Below, piece by piece: positions 34,701 through 43,030 of a stretch of DNA of 64,000 nt; positions within the stretch are counted from its first letter, which is position 1, and every line of letters starts with the position of its first letter. The position numbers and the translations under genes are program-made. The stretch lies in assembly GCF_017571525.1 (NCBI RefSeq), contig NZ_JAGETY010000016.1, forward strand, positions 1 to 64,000, written 5' to 3'. Source of the stretch: Hymenobacter sp. BT559. Lineage in GTDB: Bacteria > Bacteroidota > Bacteroidia > Cytophagales > Hymenobacteraceae. Under the pieces are notes generated by a model, which was not told the origin of the DNA, did no database searches, and saw only the letters and a list, made by a program, of their open reading frames with translations.

Positions 34701-34765
34701 TAGATGGTAGTTGCCGTGGCAAATATGAGCCAGCCAACGAGGGTATTCCACTTGTGAAAAGGCAT
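31763..34765 (-). CDS. DUF2723 membrane protein (GT117/TMEM260-like)
   Basis: 1000 residues. It starts with a membrane segment and the family motif TASFWDCGEFIASSYKLQVP followed by HPPGAP. Roughly ten further hydrophobic segments occur up to about residue 580 (for example LLTLPALGLIYYY). A soluble region follows (FTNGDNDTFPLWYVQEVEGY) and a helical TPR-like tail. Eukaryotic TMEM260 of this family is an O-mannosyltransferase (GT117), so the bacterial protein is probably an inner-membrane glycosyltransferase using a lipid-linked sugar. Its tail is about 80% identical by eye to the gene fragment at the left window edge, in opposite orientation. Confidence 0.85.
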   Translation of the reverse strand: MPFHKWNTLVGWLIFATATTIYLLTLEPTASFWDCGEFIASSYKLQVPHPPGAPAFLLLGRLFSLLSFGNVTKVAVLINGLSALSSGFTVLFLFWIITHLARKLVVPSDAKAGNLPPASLPPSGAQTCLILSAGAVGALAFAFSDSFWFNAVEGEVYALSTLCTAAVVWIMLQWESHADEPDSARWLLLIAYIIGLSIGVHLLNLLTLPALGLIYYYRRTPKPTLAGSLLTLGGSFALLGLVLVGIIPGLPALAGQLEVALVNSLGVPFNTGIVLFLVLLAGFIYAGFRVSFRLQSPRLNTLMLGFVFLLIGYSSYLVVPIRSSFQPTINENNPSDVLSFVSYLRREQYGAHPLLYGPQFDAQPIGYQDLAPRYRRDLKSKTYQEILPREQEPMYRPEDKVFLPRLYSSNLQEYQKWVPDLQAGVRPTLAQNLTFLVKYQLGHMFWRYFGWNYVGRDSDIQQAGVVTPFGPARSTLPTRIGQSFAHNNFLALPLLLGLLGLWYQVRRARQDAWVAGWLFFMTGLAIVLYLNQPPFEPRERDYTYTGATFAFAIWIGLGVLGLAAVLGKVVRAERLRVGLALALALVIPGILVVQGWNDHDRSHRYLSEDFAKNLLDSCAPNAILFTNGDNDTFPLWYVQEVEGYRTDVRVAVLSYLNTDWYIQQMRRRAYRSAPFPLALPATAYASGTNDFLPYVANPAVQRMNLREFLGLVKDQNPLLQAQAPAGGARLLALPASSFFLPVDTAAVKRLGIIPADRHRQLVSHLDWHMGESGIEKKSLVLLDLIATNNWQRPLYFSSTVNPDDFLNLQPYFQLEGLAYRLLPLRNPAPSTPEQVGYVELDLNYQKLINTFAYRGLRDDTIFYDENNLHFPTNYREKFARLAAAYLAAGNRQQAAAVATFCLQVLPNAAIQYDFYSPQLVPALVAGGERARANEILDTTARQAQQVLTYAAAHPDGSISEDTQATSYLTLQSVYRAAVQVGDTARAARTLAVLRPFLPTN

Positions 34766-35059
34766 ACGGGTTAGCGGAAGTTAGGAAAAGTGTACCCGTA
34801 GCCCGGCAGCACCAAGGCGGGAGAGCATGCTGGGGAAGAGAACGGCCGTCAGGCATTTATTGACCCACGAAGACTATAGAAGTTGCACTTGCCTTCACTA
34901 AGCCTCGAAACATATGCATTCGGTTGCTACATAACCTGCTGATACCAGTAGGCAAGTAGTAGATTCTAGTAGTAGAGCGCTAAGCCTGTTTAGTATAGGA
35001 TATTGTAAGCAAGTATATTTGCCAGTCGTTTTTCAGCTTGACCCCTCCGCTTTCACTTT
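34766..35059. other. Divergent intergenic region
   Basis: About 290 bases between the DUF2723 gene and the secreted MORN-like protein, reading away from each other. It presumably carries both promoters. Only the right-hand element below is recognisable. Confidence 0.4.
35014..35021 (+). promoter_or_regulatory. Bacteroidota -7 promoter element
   Basis: TATATTTG fits TAnnTTTG and lies 38 bases before ATG 35060, a plausible distance. The -33 element is not clear. Confidence 0.4.
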
Positions 35060-35986
35060 ATGGTAAAACGTTACATTCTGCACGTACTAATATTTATTAT
35101 CAGTATCCCCGCGCTGGCTCAGCGGCCCAAGCCTGCCGCCCTTTCCTTACCCCCGGCTGATACTATATATTTTGACCGCGACTGGACGCGTACTCAGACG
35201 TTGGAAGAGGTCGCCTACGCGCGGATTGCTCATCGGACGCCCGACGGCAAAATCGTAGGTACAGTGCGTGATTACTTTTATCCTTCCTGGAAGAAACAAG
35301 GCGAGGGTAAACTGCTCAGTGAGTCTCCCGATGTGCTTAGCGGCCTCTGCACGGGCTGGAACGAAAACGGTAAGATGAGCTTTCACGGCACTTTTGTGAA
35401 CGGCCAGCGGCAAGCTGACTTCCAAAGCTGGCGCGAAGACGGCCGCGAGATAAAGTGCGGCTATGTCACGCAGGATGCGCTGCCCTTGAGTAAGGCCACC
35501 CTACACTGCTCGACCTGCATGTATTTAAGCCGTAAGGTATTTGAAGTCGATGTGCCGGCCGGTACGGTGGGTATCGTGTATAAGCTGGATGTGCGCGACG
35601 AGGATGAGCAGTCCATCTCCTGGTCGACGGCGCTCAGCCTGGCAGGGTCATTAAGCAATCCAGGAACTGCCCCTATGGCCATACTATCCATGTTTACCTC
35701 CTCGCTAAACAAGCAGACTGCCGGCAGCCAGACCACCAAAACCACTAAATGCCGCTGGTACATCACGGCTGATGCCGAAGCCGCGCAGCAGTTTTATGAT
35801 ACTAAAGGGTTCATTACGAAACCCAGCGTCTGCTACCGGGTGGAGGAGAACACGCCTACTGAAACGGCTCCCCTTGCGCTACCTGCGGGAACGCGCCGAC
35901 TTTTCGTGTGTGTCAACAATGATAACATCCGGACCGACGCAACGGCTACGCTCAGTGTTACCGCCCTGGTGCAAGCTTGTAACTAA
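35060..35986 (+). CDS. Secreted protein with MORN/YwqK-like segment
   Basis: 308 residues with a signal peptide (cleavage near PALAQ). Residues about 75-135 carry repeat-like tags (KQGEGKLLSESPDVLSGLCT, GWNENGKMSFHGTFVNGQ) similar to MORN/YwqK repeats in Bacteroidota secreted proteins. The rest is a beta-rich domain with a paired-Cys segment (LHCSTCMYLSRKVFE) and no catalytic motif I recognise. It ends before a bidirectional terminator. Confidence 0.6.
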   Translation: MVKRYILHVLIFIISIPALAQRPKPAALSLPPADTIYFDRDWTRTQTLEEVAYARIAHRTPDGKIVGTVRDYFYPSWKKQGEGKLLSESPDVLSGLCTGWNENGKMSFHGTFVNGQRQADFQSWREDGREIKCGYVTQDALPLSKATLHCSTCMYLSRKVFEVDVPAGTVGIVYKLDVRDEDEQSISWSTALSLAGSLSNPGTAPMAILSMFTSSLNKQTAGSQTTKTTKCRWYITADAEAAQQFYDTKGFITKPSVCYRVEENTPTETAPLALPAGTRRLFVCVNNDNIRTDATATLSVTALVQACN

Positions 35987-36044
35987 GCAGAGAGTTGAGG
36001 CTACGCTGCCGGCTACTGCTGCGCATCTTGGCAAGCAGGCAAAC

Positions 36045-36075
36045 AAAAAAGGCCCGGCAATACCGGGCCTTTTTT
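36045..36075. terminator. Bidirectional intrinsic terminator
   Basis: A GC-rich stem AAGGCCCGG/CCGGGCCTT with a short loop, preceded by A6 and followed by T6. It serves the convergent genes at 35060-35986 (+) and 36099-36308 (-) and marks the left end of the copper locus. Confidence 0.9.
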
Positions 36076-36098
36076 ATAAGAATGTTGAATTAGCAAGC

Positions 36099-36308
36099 TT
36101 AGGCAGTCTGAATGGCAAAGCCGGCTTTCGCAACGGCTTGCACAATTTGGTCGGCCGTGAGGGTGTCAGAAGTGACCGTCAGAATTTTATTAGGATTAGC
36201 CGTATCGACCTGCCAATTGCCAGCCCCGGCTTCCTGGTTGAGAGTGGGCGTAACGGCCTTGATGCAGCCGCCGCAGTTGATGTTGGTTTTAAATTGAAGC
36301 GTTTTCAT
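36099..36308 (-). CDS. HMA-domain copper chaperone
   Basis: 69 residues forming a single heavy-metal-associated domain. The metal site is NCGGC (Cys12, Cys15), followed by the usual helix and the ending IVQAVAKAGFAIQ. It would carry Cu(I) to the ATPase or efflux components. It is the last gene of the leftward copper cluster, 143 bases after the copper-storage-like gene. Confidence 0.85.
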   Translation of the reverse strand: MKTLQFKTNINCGGCIKAVTPTLNQEAGAGNWQVDTANPNKILTVTSDTLTADQIVQAVAKAGFAIQTA

Positions 36309-36451
36309 GACGAGTTAAGTTAAGGAACCCGTATCGGGCCCGTGCAACTACAACACACAAAGCTGTGGCTAAGGTGGCACCCAAAGGGTACAGAATTGCG
36401 CAGGAGGCTTGTATGATTTCGCGTCGCCCTGCCTTCAGCCGTAAGGCGGGC

Positions 36452-36790
36452 TTAAGCGGCGCTGATGCCGGCCCGGCAGGCTTCCTCGCAGCGGCGGCAC
36501 GCCTCAGCGCACTCTTTGCAGTGCTCCATATGGGTACCGTGCTTCTCGCATTCATCCCCGCAGGCCTTGCAGATTTCGGCGCACTCGCGCAGCAGGTGCT
36601 GGGCGTGCTCGGAACCACGAGCCAGGAAGCGGGCCGTCAGCGCGCAGATGTCAGCGCAGTCGCGGTCGAGGCTGATGCAACGGGCCATCATCTTGACGTC
36701 CTGCTCGCCCAGGCAAGCGGTTGCACAGTGTTCGCAGGCATTGACGCAGGCGTAGAGCGCGGCGAGCAGGCTTTGATTTTGAGAATGCAT
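36452..36790 (-). CDS. Four-helix bundle copper-storage-like protein (DUF326/Csp)
   Basis: 112 residues from ATG 36790. Sixteen cysteines lie on helices in CxxxC and CxxC spacing (ACVNACEHCATACLG, RDCADIC, CAEICKACGDECEKH, CKECAEACRRCEEACR). This is the pattern of Csp/DUF326 bundles, which hold many Cu(I) ions in the core. No export signal is visible, so a cytosolic store is likely. It lies between the adaptor and chaperone genes of the copper cluster. Confidence 0.85.
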   Translation of the reverse strand: MHSQNQSLLAALYACVNACEHCATACLGEQDVKMMARCISLDRDCADICALTARFLARGSEHAQHLLRECAEICKACGDECEKHGTHMEHCKECAEACRRCEEACRAGISAA

Positions 36791-36967
36791 GGTTTGTGGA
36801 ATTAAGTGGAAACGATTGGTTGGTTTTTTACTGGAAACGGCGGGGGTTGTTTGGCACAATTGCCGAGTATTTATTACATAATTAGCAGGTAGGGCAACTG
36901 CCTTCCAGGAGGGTTGCTTCGTGGGTTAGCCACCTAACTTTCTGACTAGTAAGCTTACCCCACTCCC

Positions 36968-38452
36968 CTACATCTTCCTGGTAGGGTCCATCGCCGCTGC
37001 CTGCCCAGCCGTACCCGACGGAGGGGCGCTCCCACCGGCGGCAGCGTCGCCCGGATAAAGCGCATACTCGCTTTCCAGCAGGTAAGCCCCGCTCACCACC
37101 ACCTGCGCGCCGGCCGGCAGCCCCGCAGTAATGGCCACGGTCTGGTCGTTTTCGGGACCAGTTGTGACGGTAAGACGGCGAAAGCGGCCGGTGGCGACTT
37201 GTTGCCACACGTAGCTGCCCCGGCTGTCGTGCAGCACGGCAGCTTGCGGCAGCCGCTGTGTTTGGGCAGCCGCGCCGGGCGCGGCCAGGCGCACGTTGGC
37301 CTGCATGCCGGGCTGCAGGCTGCCGGTCGGGTTGGCCAGCTGCACGCGCAGCAGGGTTACCCGGCTGTTGGCTTCCAGCTCCGGACTCAGGAATATGACC
37401 TTGCCAGAAAAGCTGGCCGCAAATCCCGCTACCTGCACCCGGACCGCTTGCCCCAGGTGAATGCCCGCCACTTCTTCGGGATAGAGCTGCGCTTCCACCC
37501 ACAGGGAGGCAAGGTTGGTCAGCAACACCAGCGGGGTCCCCTCGCTGACGTACTGCCCTTCCGTGACGCCCACCGTCTGCACTAAACCGGTCTGCGGGCT
37601 GTAGAAAGTCAACGAGGGGGTCGGGCGGCCTGTCGCCGCCAACGTGCGCAGCTGCCCGGCCGACATGCCGAGCAGGCGCAGCCGCTGCCGCGCCCCTTCC
37701 ACGAGCCGCCCGTACTGGTTCACATCCGGGCCCCCAAGCCGCTGCTGCGCCAGGCTAAGCAGGTAGTCCTGTTGCAAGGCCTGCAGCTCCTCGCTGTAGA
37801 TGGAAACCAGGGGTGCCCCCTGGCGAACAGACTCGCCGGTCTGGCGCACAAACAGCTGCTCGATGCGGCCGCTCACCCGGCTGCTGACCAAGCGGGACTG
37901 ATTGGCGTTGGTGGTGAGCGTGCCGGTCAGCACGGGGCCATTGCTTTCGGCGCTGGTACTGCCGAACGTTGCCACCTGGATATTCGCCAGCTGTAGCTGC
38001 TGCGCGCTCAGCTTTACCTCGGCCGACGGGCGGGCATCATGTCCGAGCGCCCGGGTGCCGGTAGTCTGGCTGGCCACTTTTACGAGCGTCATGCCGCATA
38101 TCGGACAATCTCCCGGCTTCTCCCGGTTAATTTGGGGATGCATCGGGCAGGTATAGTGCGCGCCTGCCGCGGCCGGAGTCGCCCCGGCAGGGGGGGGCGC
38201 GGAGTTGGACTGTCGGGATGCTTTTATCAGGTCCATTCCGCAGATGGGGCAGTTGCCCGGCTCGGTGCGCACTACTTGCGGGTGCATCGAACAAGTATAA
38301 TACGTGCTGGCGCCCGCCTTCTCCGGGGGGTGGGCCGCCTCCCGCTTGTTTGGCTGGCAGGCAGTGGCCCCCCAGGCTAGGAGCATGGCCAGCAGCGCGC
38401 GCGCCAGCCTACGCCTGCCGGGGGCGCCGAATAAAAGCAGGCTAGTTATCAT
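36968..38452 (-). CDS. cusB: CusB-like periplasmic adaptor with two heavy-metal-binding domains
   Basis: 494 residues. A lipoprotein-like N-terminus (LLAWGATAC) is followed by two copies of the heavy-metal-binding domain: YTCSMHPQVV, then CPICGMDLIK, near 52-77; and YTCPMHPQIN, then CPICGMTLVK, near 99-124. The hairpin, lipoyl and beta-barrel domains of an RND adaptor follow (SRVSGRIEQLFVRQTGESV, then TNLASLWVEAQLYPEEV). It overlaps the preceding adaptor gene by 11 bases. It links the inner-membrane pump to the outer-membrane channel and may hand over Cu(I). The name cusB is by family role only. Confidence 0.85.
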   Translation of the reverse strand: MITSLLLFGAPGRRRLARALLAMLLAWGATACQPNKREAAHPPEKAGASTYYTCSMHPQVVRTEPGNCPICGMDLIKASRQSNSAPPPAGATPAAAGAHYTCPMHPQINREKPGDCPICGMTLVKVASQTTGTRALGHDARPSAEVKLSAQQLQLANIQVATFGSTSAESNGPVLTGTLTTNANQSRLVSSRVSGRIEQLFVRQTGESVRQGAPLVSIYSEELQALQQDYLLSLAQQRLGGPDVNQYGRLVEGARQRLRLLGMSAGQLRTLAATGRPTPSLTFYSPQTGLVQTVGVTEGQYVSEGTPLVLLTNLASLWVEAQLYPEEVAGIHLGQAVRVQVAGFAASFSGKVIFLSPELEANSRVTLLRVQLANPTGSLQPGMQANVRLAAPGAAAQTQRLPQAAVLHDSRGSYVWQQVATGRFRRLTVTTGPENDQTVAITAGLPAGAQVVVSGAYLLESEYALYPGDAAAGGSAPPSGTAGQAAAMDPTRKM

Positions 38453-39806
38453 GGTAAGCAGAAGTTGAGGGTTGGAGGAAGCCTTCGCTATCCACTAAAA
38501 ACTGGCCGTTGGCAGCCACGGCATCCTGCTGGTTAAGGCCCCGCAGCACCTGTACCCGGTCCGCGGTCCGCTGCCCGGTTTGCACCGGCACGGCATGAAA
38601 AGCCCCGCCAGTACGAATGAAGGCCACCTGCTGATTGCCCAGGTCGACCACGGCCGTGCGCGGCAGCCACAGTCCCCCCGAAGCTGACCCCTTGACGGTA
38701 CCCGTGAGCAGGGTGCCGCTGCGCAGCCGGCCGCCGGGGTTGGCCAGGTGCACCCGCACGGCGCCCGTGCTGGCTCCGTTTCGGAAGAGTGGCTCTACCA
38801 GGTCGATGCGGGCCGTCAGCGTCCGGGTCGGGTTATCCTCCGGCACCACGCGAATGGTTTGCCCCACCCGCAGCCCCGCCAGCTCGTCGGGCTGCGGCTC
38901 GAATACGCCCCACACCTGCTGGGTATTGACCACCCGAAACAAGGGCTGACGGGCTGTGACGTAGGACCCTTCCGTGAGCGTCAGCCCCGTTTCTAACGGG
39001 GTAGCGGAGACTGTCGCCGGGGTCGGGCTGCCCATCGCGGGGGTGCTGCCTCCCATTGCGCCGCCCCCGGCTTCCGGGGCTGGCGCCGCAGCTGGCTGGC
39101 CCGGTCCGGCCTGGGCGGGCTGCGCTACTATGTAGCCCGTGTAGGGACTGTAAACGGCTACCTGGTACTGGGGCTGGCGGGTGGCGACCGTGCGATTGAT
39201 TTGCGCGTCAGTAAGCCCCAGCAGGCGTAGTTTCTGGCGGGCACCCTGCAGGAGCGTGCGGTTCTGCGCGTCATTCGTGAGAATGAAAATCAACTCTTCC
39301 TGCGCCGTGACCAGCTGGGGGCTGTAGAGTTCGAGCAGCTTCTGGCCCTTCGTGACGGGCTGGTAGTTGGAGCGAACCAGCAGCTTCTCTACCCGTCCCC
39401 CGATGCGGGCCGCGATGATGTCGGTGCGGCGCACATCGTACTCGACCCGGCCCGGCAGCGTGAGGGTCAGGTCGGCCGCATCGGGGCTGGGGTGTACCGT
39501 GGCCACCGTCGAGACAACTGTCGCATTGGGCGCCTGGAGTAGGTTGGGTAGCCCGGCGCTGGCGGGGGCCGGGGCGGCATTGGCGCTAACTTTTTTCACC
39601 AGGGTCATGCCGCAAATCGGGCAGGCACCGGGTTGGTCCCGCACAATTTGCGGGTGCATAGGGCAGGTGTACCGGTCGGCTACCGCCGCCGGGGGAGCAG
39701 TCACGGTGGCCGTTGGGGCATTTGACTGCGGCTGCGACTGGCAGGCGCCGAGCAAGCTGACCAGCAGCAGGTACCACCAGGGGCTATTGTTCCAGCTCTT
39801 TTTCAT
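38442..39806 (-). CDS. cusB: CusB-like periplasmic adaptor with one heavy-metal-binding domain
   Basis: 454 residues, signal/lipoprotein start (LLLVSLLGACQSQ). One metal-binding domain sits near 46-71 (YTCPMHPQIV, then CPICGMTLVK). The adaptor body follows (AARIGGRVEKLLVRSNYQPV, then VNTQQVWGVFEPQPDELAGL) with a Gly/Ala/Pro-rich insertion around 235-270. Having two adaptors in a row is unusual: either a heteromeric adaptor ring or one adaptor per pump half. It overlaps both neighbours (23 bases with the TolC gene, 11 with the next adaptor). Confidence 0.85.
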   Translation of the reverse strand: MKKSWNNSPWWYLLLVSLLGACQSQPQSNAPTATVTAPPAAVADRYTCPMHPQIVRDQPGACPICGMTLVKKVSANAAPAPASAGLPNLLQAPNATVVSTVATVHPSPDAADLTLTLPGRVEYDVRRTDIIAARIGGRVEKLLVRSNYQPVTKGQKLLELYSPQLVTAQEELIFILTNDAQNRTLLQGARQKLRLLGLTDAQINRTVATRQPQYQVAVYSPYTGYIVAQPAQAGPGQPAAAPAPEAGGGAMGGSTPAMGSPTPATVSATPLETGLTLTEGSYVTARQPLFRVVNTQQVWGVFEPQPDELAGLRVGQTIRVVPEDNPTRTLTARIDLVEPLFRNGASTGAVRVHLANPGGRLRSGTLLTGTVKGSASGGLWLPRTAVVDLGNQQVAFIRTGGAFHAVPVQTGQRTADRVQVLRGLNQQDAVAANGQFLVDSEGFLQPSTSAYHDN

Positions 39807-41100
39807 AGGCTATCTGCTGGGTGAGTTGTTGCTGCAGCACGTCCAGGTACTGGAGGCGCGTGAGCTTGAGAGTGGTCCAGGCTTCAAGTACCTGAAACAG
39901 CTGCCCCGTATTCTGCTCGTAGGCGAGCCGCGTAGCCTGGTAGCTGCGGCGCAGGGCCGGCAAGATGTGCTGCTCATAGGTTAGCACCTGCTCGTGGCGC
40001 AGGCTCAGGTCGGCGCGCAGGCTGGCCAGGCGCCCGGCCGCTTCGTTAAGCACCGTTTCCCGCTGCTTGCGCAGGGCCTGCCTTTCATAGCCCAGCGCGG
40101 CCACGTTGGCCCGGTATTCCCGCGCCGCCCACGGAACTAGGGGCAAGCTGACGGAGCCCATCAGGGTAAACTGCGCCGCACCCGTACCCAGAAACGGCAT
40201 GTGCTCGAACTGCACCCCGAAGTCGGGCCGGCGGCGGCTGGCTTCCAACTGCTGGTTGAGCTGTACCGAAGCCAGCGAGCGGTCTAGGCTGCGCACGTCG
40301 CTGCGCCGGCTGGCCAGCGTCGCAGTATCTCCTAGCGAAAGGGGGCGCAGAGGGGTAGCTAAAATCGTGGTGTCCACCGCAAATTCCTGGGTGGCCGGCC
40401 GGTTCATGAGCGTGTTGAGGGCAATCGTATGCTGCTCGGCCAGCGCTTCGGCCTGCCGGTGCTCGTTAAGGTGCATTTCCAGCCGGGCCTTGGCATCGTA
40501 GATGCTGGGCAGCGTGGCCTGGTTATAGGGGTAGCGAGCTTCGGCCAGCTTGATGAGAAAGCGCAGCAACTCCTCGGTGTTATCCAGCACGGCCAGCTTT
40601 TTGGTCAGCACGGCCTGCTGGTAGTACAGTGTTTTGGCCGCCGCGCGCAGCTCCACGACCTTGAATTGCTGGTCGGCCTGCACCATGGCTGCCTGGCTGC
40701 TCAGGTAGTCGCGCTTGGCGCGCTGCTTCGCTGGGTTGGGAATCATCTGCTCGACCGAAAAGACGGCCTGGCCCTGGAGCTGGCTGGTGCCGCCCTGCCC
40801 GGCCAGCTCGCGCGCTTTGGCCTGGTTGTAAGGCGTCATCCAGAGGCCTGCCCCGACCTTGGGGGCCTCCCAGCTGCTGGAACCCGCCATGGCGGCCTGC
40901 TTGGCTTGGGCCTGGTAGGTAAATTGCTGCACGGCCGGGTTGCGGCGCTCCACCTGGCGCAGCACTGAGTCGAGGGGGAGAACCTGGGCGCGCGGCCGGG
41001 CCGCGTGCATGGGCTGCATCCGCTGCTGCGCCTGGGCCGGCTGCCAGCCAACGGCCGGCAGCCCGAACAGGAGTAGGGAAATTTTAAGCCAGTACTTCAT
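39784..41100 (-). CDS. cusC: TolC-family outer-membrane channel of the metal pump
   Basis: 438 residues. A signal peptide (LLFGLPAVGWQPAQAQ) is followed by two related alpha-helical halves typical of TolC/CusC proteins (LRQVERRNPAVQQFTYQAQA, then LRRSYQATRLAYEQNTGQLF). It is encoded 37 bases after the C-terminal pump half and overlaps the adaptor gene. It completes a trans-envelope efflux complex. Confidence 0.85.
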   Translation of the reverse strand: MKYWLKISLLLFGLPAVGWQPAQAQQRMQPMHAARPRAQVLPLDSVLRQVERRNPAVQQFTYQAQAKQAAMAGSSSWEAPKVGAGLWMTPYNQAKARELAGQGGTSQLQGQAVFSVEQMIPNPAKQRAKRDYLSSQAAMVQADQQFKVVELRAAAKTLYYQQAVLTKKLAVLDNTEELLRFLIKLAEARYPYNQATLPSIYDAKARLEMHLNEHRQAEALAEQHTIALNTLMNRPATQEFAVDTTILATPLRPLSLGDTATLASRRSDVRSLDRSLASVQLNQQLEASRRRPDFGVQFEHMPFLGTGAAQFTLMGSVSLPLVPWAAREYRANVAALGYERQALRKQRETVLNEAAGRLASLRADLSLRHEQVLTYEQHILPALRRSYQATRLAYEQNTGQLFQVLEAWTTLKLTRLQYLDVLQQQLTQQIAYEKELEQ

Positions 41101-41137
41101 AGGTCGAAAAGGGCGAGGCCAGGGCCTCAGCCACTTG

Positions 41138-43030
41138 TTAGTGGGTGACGGCCAGGACGTCGATTTTTCCGAATTTGCGCAGCTCGTACTCTTTGGTCAT
41201 CAGGAAGATGAGCGGCGTGACGAGCAGAATGTGGGTGGCCGAGGTGAACACCCCGCCAATCATGGGCAGCACGATGGGCAGCATTACATCGGAGCCCGTG
41301 CCGGTGGCCCAAAGCACCGGTACCAGCCCAAAGAGCGACACCGACACGGTCATTAGCTTAGGTCGCAGGCGCTTGGCCGCGCCGTGAAACACGGCTTCCT
41401 GCAGGTCCTGGCGGGTAATGGTGGCGGCCGAGTTGCCCTTGGCGGCCACGAGCTGCTGCATGGCATCGTTGAGGTAAATCACCATGATGACGCCCGTTTC
41501 CACGGCTAGCCCGAATAGGGCAATGAAGCCCACGGCCACCGCCACCGAGAGGTTCACGCCGTAGAAGTACACCATATAGGCCCCGCCAATCAGGGCGAAG
41601 GGAATGGTGATGAGGCTCATAAACGCCTCTCGCAGCGAGTGAAAGGCGAAGTAGAGCGCCCCGAAAATGACGAGCAGCACCAGCGGTAAAATGAGCTTAA
41701 GCGTGCGCTGCGAGCTAATCAGGTTCTCGTACTGGCCGCTCCACTCCAGGTAGTAGCCCTGGGGCAGGTGGCTTTCCACGCCTTGCAGGCGCTTCATAGC
41801 GTCGTTGACGGTGCTGCCTAAATCGCGGCCCCGCACGTTGAAGAGCACCGCCCCGCGCAGTTGGGCATTTTCCGAGTTAATCATGGGCGGCCCCTCCGCG
41901 TAGCGAATGGTGGTCACGGCCGAGAGCGGCACCGGCCCGTAGCTGGTGGTTTGGATGGGAATGCGCCGAATGGCCGGCAGGCTGTTGCGGTAGTCTTCGG
42001 CCAGGCGCACGTTGATGGCGAAGCGCCGGCGGCCCTCCACGGTGCTGGCAATGGGCGTGCCGCCAATGGCCGTTTCCACAACCTGGTTCACGTCGTCCAC
42101 GGTGAGGCCGTAGCGGGCGAGCTGCGCGCGGTCCACGTCGATTTGTAGGTATTTGCCGCCCGTGACGGGTTCCACGTACAGGTCGGCCACGCCGGGCACG
42201 CCTTTCAGGGCCGCGTTAACCTGGCCGGCCACCTCGTTGATGGTGCTCAGGTTCTGGCCGTACACCTTCACGCCCACGTCGGTGCGGATGCCGGTGCTCA
42301 GCATGTTGATGCGGTTGATGATGGGCTGGGTCCAGCCGTTGACTACCCCCGGGATTTGCAGCTTGCCGTTCAGCTCCTCAATCAGCTTAGGCTTGGTCAG
42401 GCCCGCACGCCACTGCTGCTGAGGCTTGAGCAGGATGATGGTTTCAATCATGTTGATGGGCGAGTTGTCGGTGGCCGTGCTGGCCCGGCCAGCCTTACCG
42501 AGCACGCTCAGCACTTCGGGCACCTGCCTGATAATCTTGTTCTGCACTTGCAGGATGCGCTTCATCTCCGTGTTCGACACGTCGGGCTGGGCCACGGGCA
42601 TGAACAGGATGGAGCCCTCGTTGAGCGGGGGCATGAACTCGGTGCCCAGGCTCAGCACCAGCGGGATGCTCACCAGCAGCAGGGCCAGGTTAATGGCCAG
42701 CGTCGTTTTGCGCCAGCGCATCACCCAGTGCAGCATGGGCGAGTATACGCGCTCCAGCAAGCGGTTCAGCGGGTTTTGCTCCTCGGTTTTAAACTTGCCC
42801 TTCATGAAGAAGGAAATCAGCACCGGGGCCAGTGTGACGGCTAGTATGGCGTCGATAATCAGAATGAAGCTCTTGGTGTAAGCCAGGGGGTGGAAGAGCT
42901 TGCCCTCCTGCCCGGTAAGCAGAAATACCGGGAAAAAGGAGGTGACGATGATGATGGTCGAGAAGAAGATGCCCCGCGACACCTGCTTGCTCGATTGCTC
43001 GATGATGGCGAGCCGTTCGGTGTTATTCAT
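41138..43030 (-). CDS. cusA: CusA/CzcA RND pump, C-terminal half
   Basis: 630 residues. It begins in the cytoplasmic loop before TM5 (MNNTERLAIIEQSSKQVSRG) and runs through TM5-TM12. It contains the CusA-type second periplasmic part (EFMPPLNEGSILFMPVAQPD, then GRASTATDNSPI) and the final bundle (GVNLSVAVAVGFIALFGLAV). It matches the second half of a normal 1040-residue CusA. Its ATG overlaps the stop of the N-terminal half in ATGAATAA. See the finding on the split. Confidence 0.85.
   Translation of the reverse strand: MNNTERLAIIEQSSKQVSRGIFFSTIIIVTSFFPVFLLTGQEGKLFHPLAYTKSFILIIDAILAVTLAPVLISFFMKGKFKTEEQNPLNRLLERVYSPMLHWVMRWRKTTLAINLALLLVSIPLVLSLGTEFMPPLNEGSILFMPVAQPDVSNTEMKRILQVQNKIIRQVPEVLSVLGKAGRASTATDNSPINMIETIILLKPQQQWRAGLTKPKLIEELNGKLQIPGVVNGWTQPIINRINMLSTGIRTDVGVKVYGQNLSTINEVAGQVNAALKGVPGVADLYVEPVTGGKYLQIDVDRAQLARYGLTVDDVNQVVETAIGGTPIASTVEGRRRFAINVRLAEDYRNSLPAIRRIPIQTTSYGPVPLSAVTTIRYAEGPPMINSENAQLRGAVLFNVRGRDLGSTVNDAMKRLQGVESHLPQGYYLEWSGQYENLISSQRTLKLILPLVLLVIFGALYFAFHSLREAFMSLITIPFALIGGAYMVYFYGVNLSVAVAVGFIALFGLAVETGVIMVIYLNDAMQQLVAAKGNSAATITRQDLQEAVFHGAAKRLRPKLMTVSVSLFGLVPVLWATGTGSDVMLPIVLPMIGGVFTSATHILLVTPLIFLMTKEYELRKFGKIDVLAVTH

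Noticed and set aside
36882..37502. Minus-strand frame within the CusB-like adaptor region
   Set aside because: Gly/Arg-rich shadow of the adaptor reading frame, no family resemblance.
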